Of a DNA stretch of 64,000 nt, positions 63,621 through 64,000 are shown one piece after another (position 1 is the first letter of the stretch; each line of letters opens with the position of its first letter). The notes beneath the pieces were generated by a model. It made no database searches. It was not told the origin of the DNA and saw only the letters and a program-made list of their open reading frames with translations. Source of the stretch: Roseiarcus sp963813195 (GTDB taxonomy: Bacteria; Pseudomonadota; Alphaproteobacteria; Rhizobiales; Beijerinckiaceae). The translations under genes and the position numbers were made by a program. The stretch is from the NCBI GenBank assembly GCA_963813195.1, contig CAWEYC010000016.1:168523-232522 (forward strand). Reading direction: 5' to 3'.

Positions 63621-64000
63621 TTATCCACCGCCTTGTCGCGCCGCGGGTGGAGCGAGGCTGCCTTTGCCGCGCTCGTCGGCGTCATGGTGACGGCCGGCGC
63701 TTGCGCAACTCTCGCCGGCGAGTTCGATGCGATAGGCGTTGTGAATGACGCGGTCGAGGATTCGTCGGCGAGCGTGGGGATCGCAATCAGATCGTGCCAG
63801 CGGTCCACGGGAACCTGACTGGTGATGATGAGCGAGCCCTTGTCGTAGCGGTCCTCGACGATTTCCAAGAGATCGCGCGCCTGGTCAGCGGTGAGCGCCT
63901 CCGGACCCCAATCGTCGAGGATGAGCAGCTTGACGCGCGCCAAGGAGCGCAGGAGCCTGGCGTAGCGCGCGTCGCCATGGGCGATGGCCAGATCGGCGAA
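63621..64000 (-). pseudogene. istB: IS21 family helper ATPase IstB, 5'-truncated by window, one frameshift
   Basis: AAA+ helper of the IS21 transposase. Visible are FADLAIAHGDARYARLLRSL, the Walker B VKLLILDDWGPEAL, the sensor-like SLIITSQVP and DRWHDLIAIPTLADE. One base is missing near 63762, after which ILDRVIHNAYRIELAGES continues in another frame to a stop at 63621. The Walker A and istA lie beyond the window. Confidence 0.88.

Overview
The window is GC-rich, mostly coding DNA from an alphaproteobacterium, probably a Hyphomicrobiales (Rhizobiales) member. The evidence is protein content only: alphaproteobacterial-type PutA, many CUT2 sugar ABC importers, CaiB/crotonase pairs, a bufferin operon with sigF-like promoters, and the ERSEAIQ-type interspersed repeat. 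No rRNA gene or complete tRNA is visible, so the family cannot be fixed. Single-base frameshifts recur (putA twice, an ABC permease, istB, a low-GC hypothetical gene, bufB). They mean either real gene decay or indel errors in the assembly.

Layout. 1-14 kb: 3' part of a frameshifted putA; a low-GC broken gene; a ~520-bp tandem duplication covering the 5' region of an NAD-epimerase gene; an IS1202-like (ISNCY) insertion with an 18-bp target duplication; a secreted caspase-like protein; a LysE exporter; 2-keto-3-deoxygalactonate kinase; and a full IS110/IS1111-type element. 12-25 kb: a catabolic block of two CaiB-type CoA-transferase/crotonase pairs, a solute-binding protein without signal peptide, a GntR/FCD regulator, a complete CUT2 ABC importer and an M24 (creatinase/aminopeptidase P-like) hydrolase. 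It is tied together by three copies of the palindrome ATCATATATGAT in promoter positions. 25-40 kb: a sugar-acid block of SMP-30 lactonase, two further CUT2 importers, a second GntR regulator, an SDR and glucarate dehydratase (GudD). A second operator (GTARTAYCATATS) lies in front of three units. The downstream glucarate steps (KdgD, semialdehyde dehydrogenase) survive only as fragments.

40-54 kb: an RND efflux pump with its adaptor; an aminotransferase fragment; peroxiredoxin, monooxygenase and SDR genes with a divergent TetR; then a bufABCD (bufferin, copper-buffering RiPP) operon divergent from a thioredoxin-CcdA pair. Both divergent units carry a promoter fitting GTAAC(A/G)-N16-CGAA, the sigF-type motif. 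bufB appears to have lost an internal segment including the region of metal ligands. 54.6-64 kb: a mobile, decaying island that starts with a truncated integrase beside a 46-nt tRNA(CAT) 3' fragment. It holds an iteron-like region, orphan genes, a 361-bp mini-element carrying a PhaR-type domain (its empty site survives in a paralogous repeat at 63 kb), an SDR gene split by a second IS110 copy, a 218-bp MITE-like element and the end of an IS21-type element.

Most distinctive signals: the GntR-1 regulon combining a CUT2 importer, an M24 hydrolase and duplicated CoA-transferase/crotonase pairs; the paired sigF-type promoters joining bufferin and thioredoxin/CcdA genes; and the IS110 copies, whose reconstructed target sites share CTCTGACNNNGCCG, with CTCTGA repeated inside the element's non-coding end.
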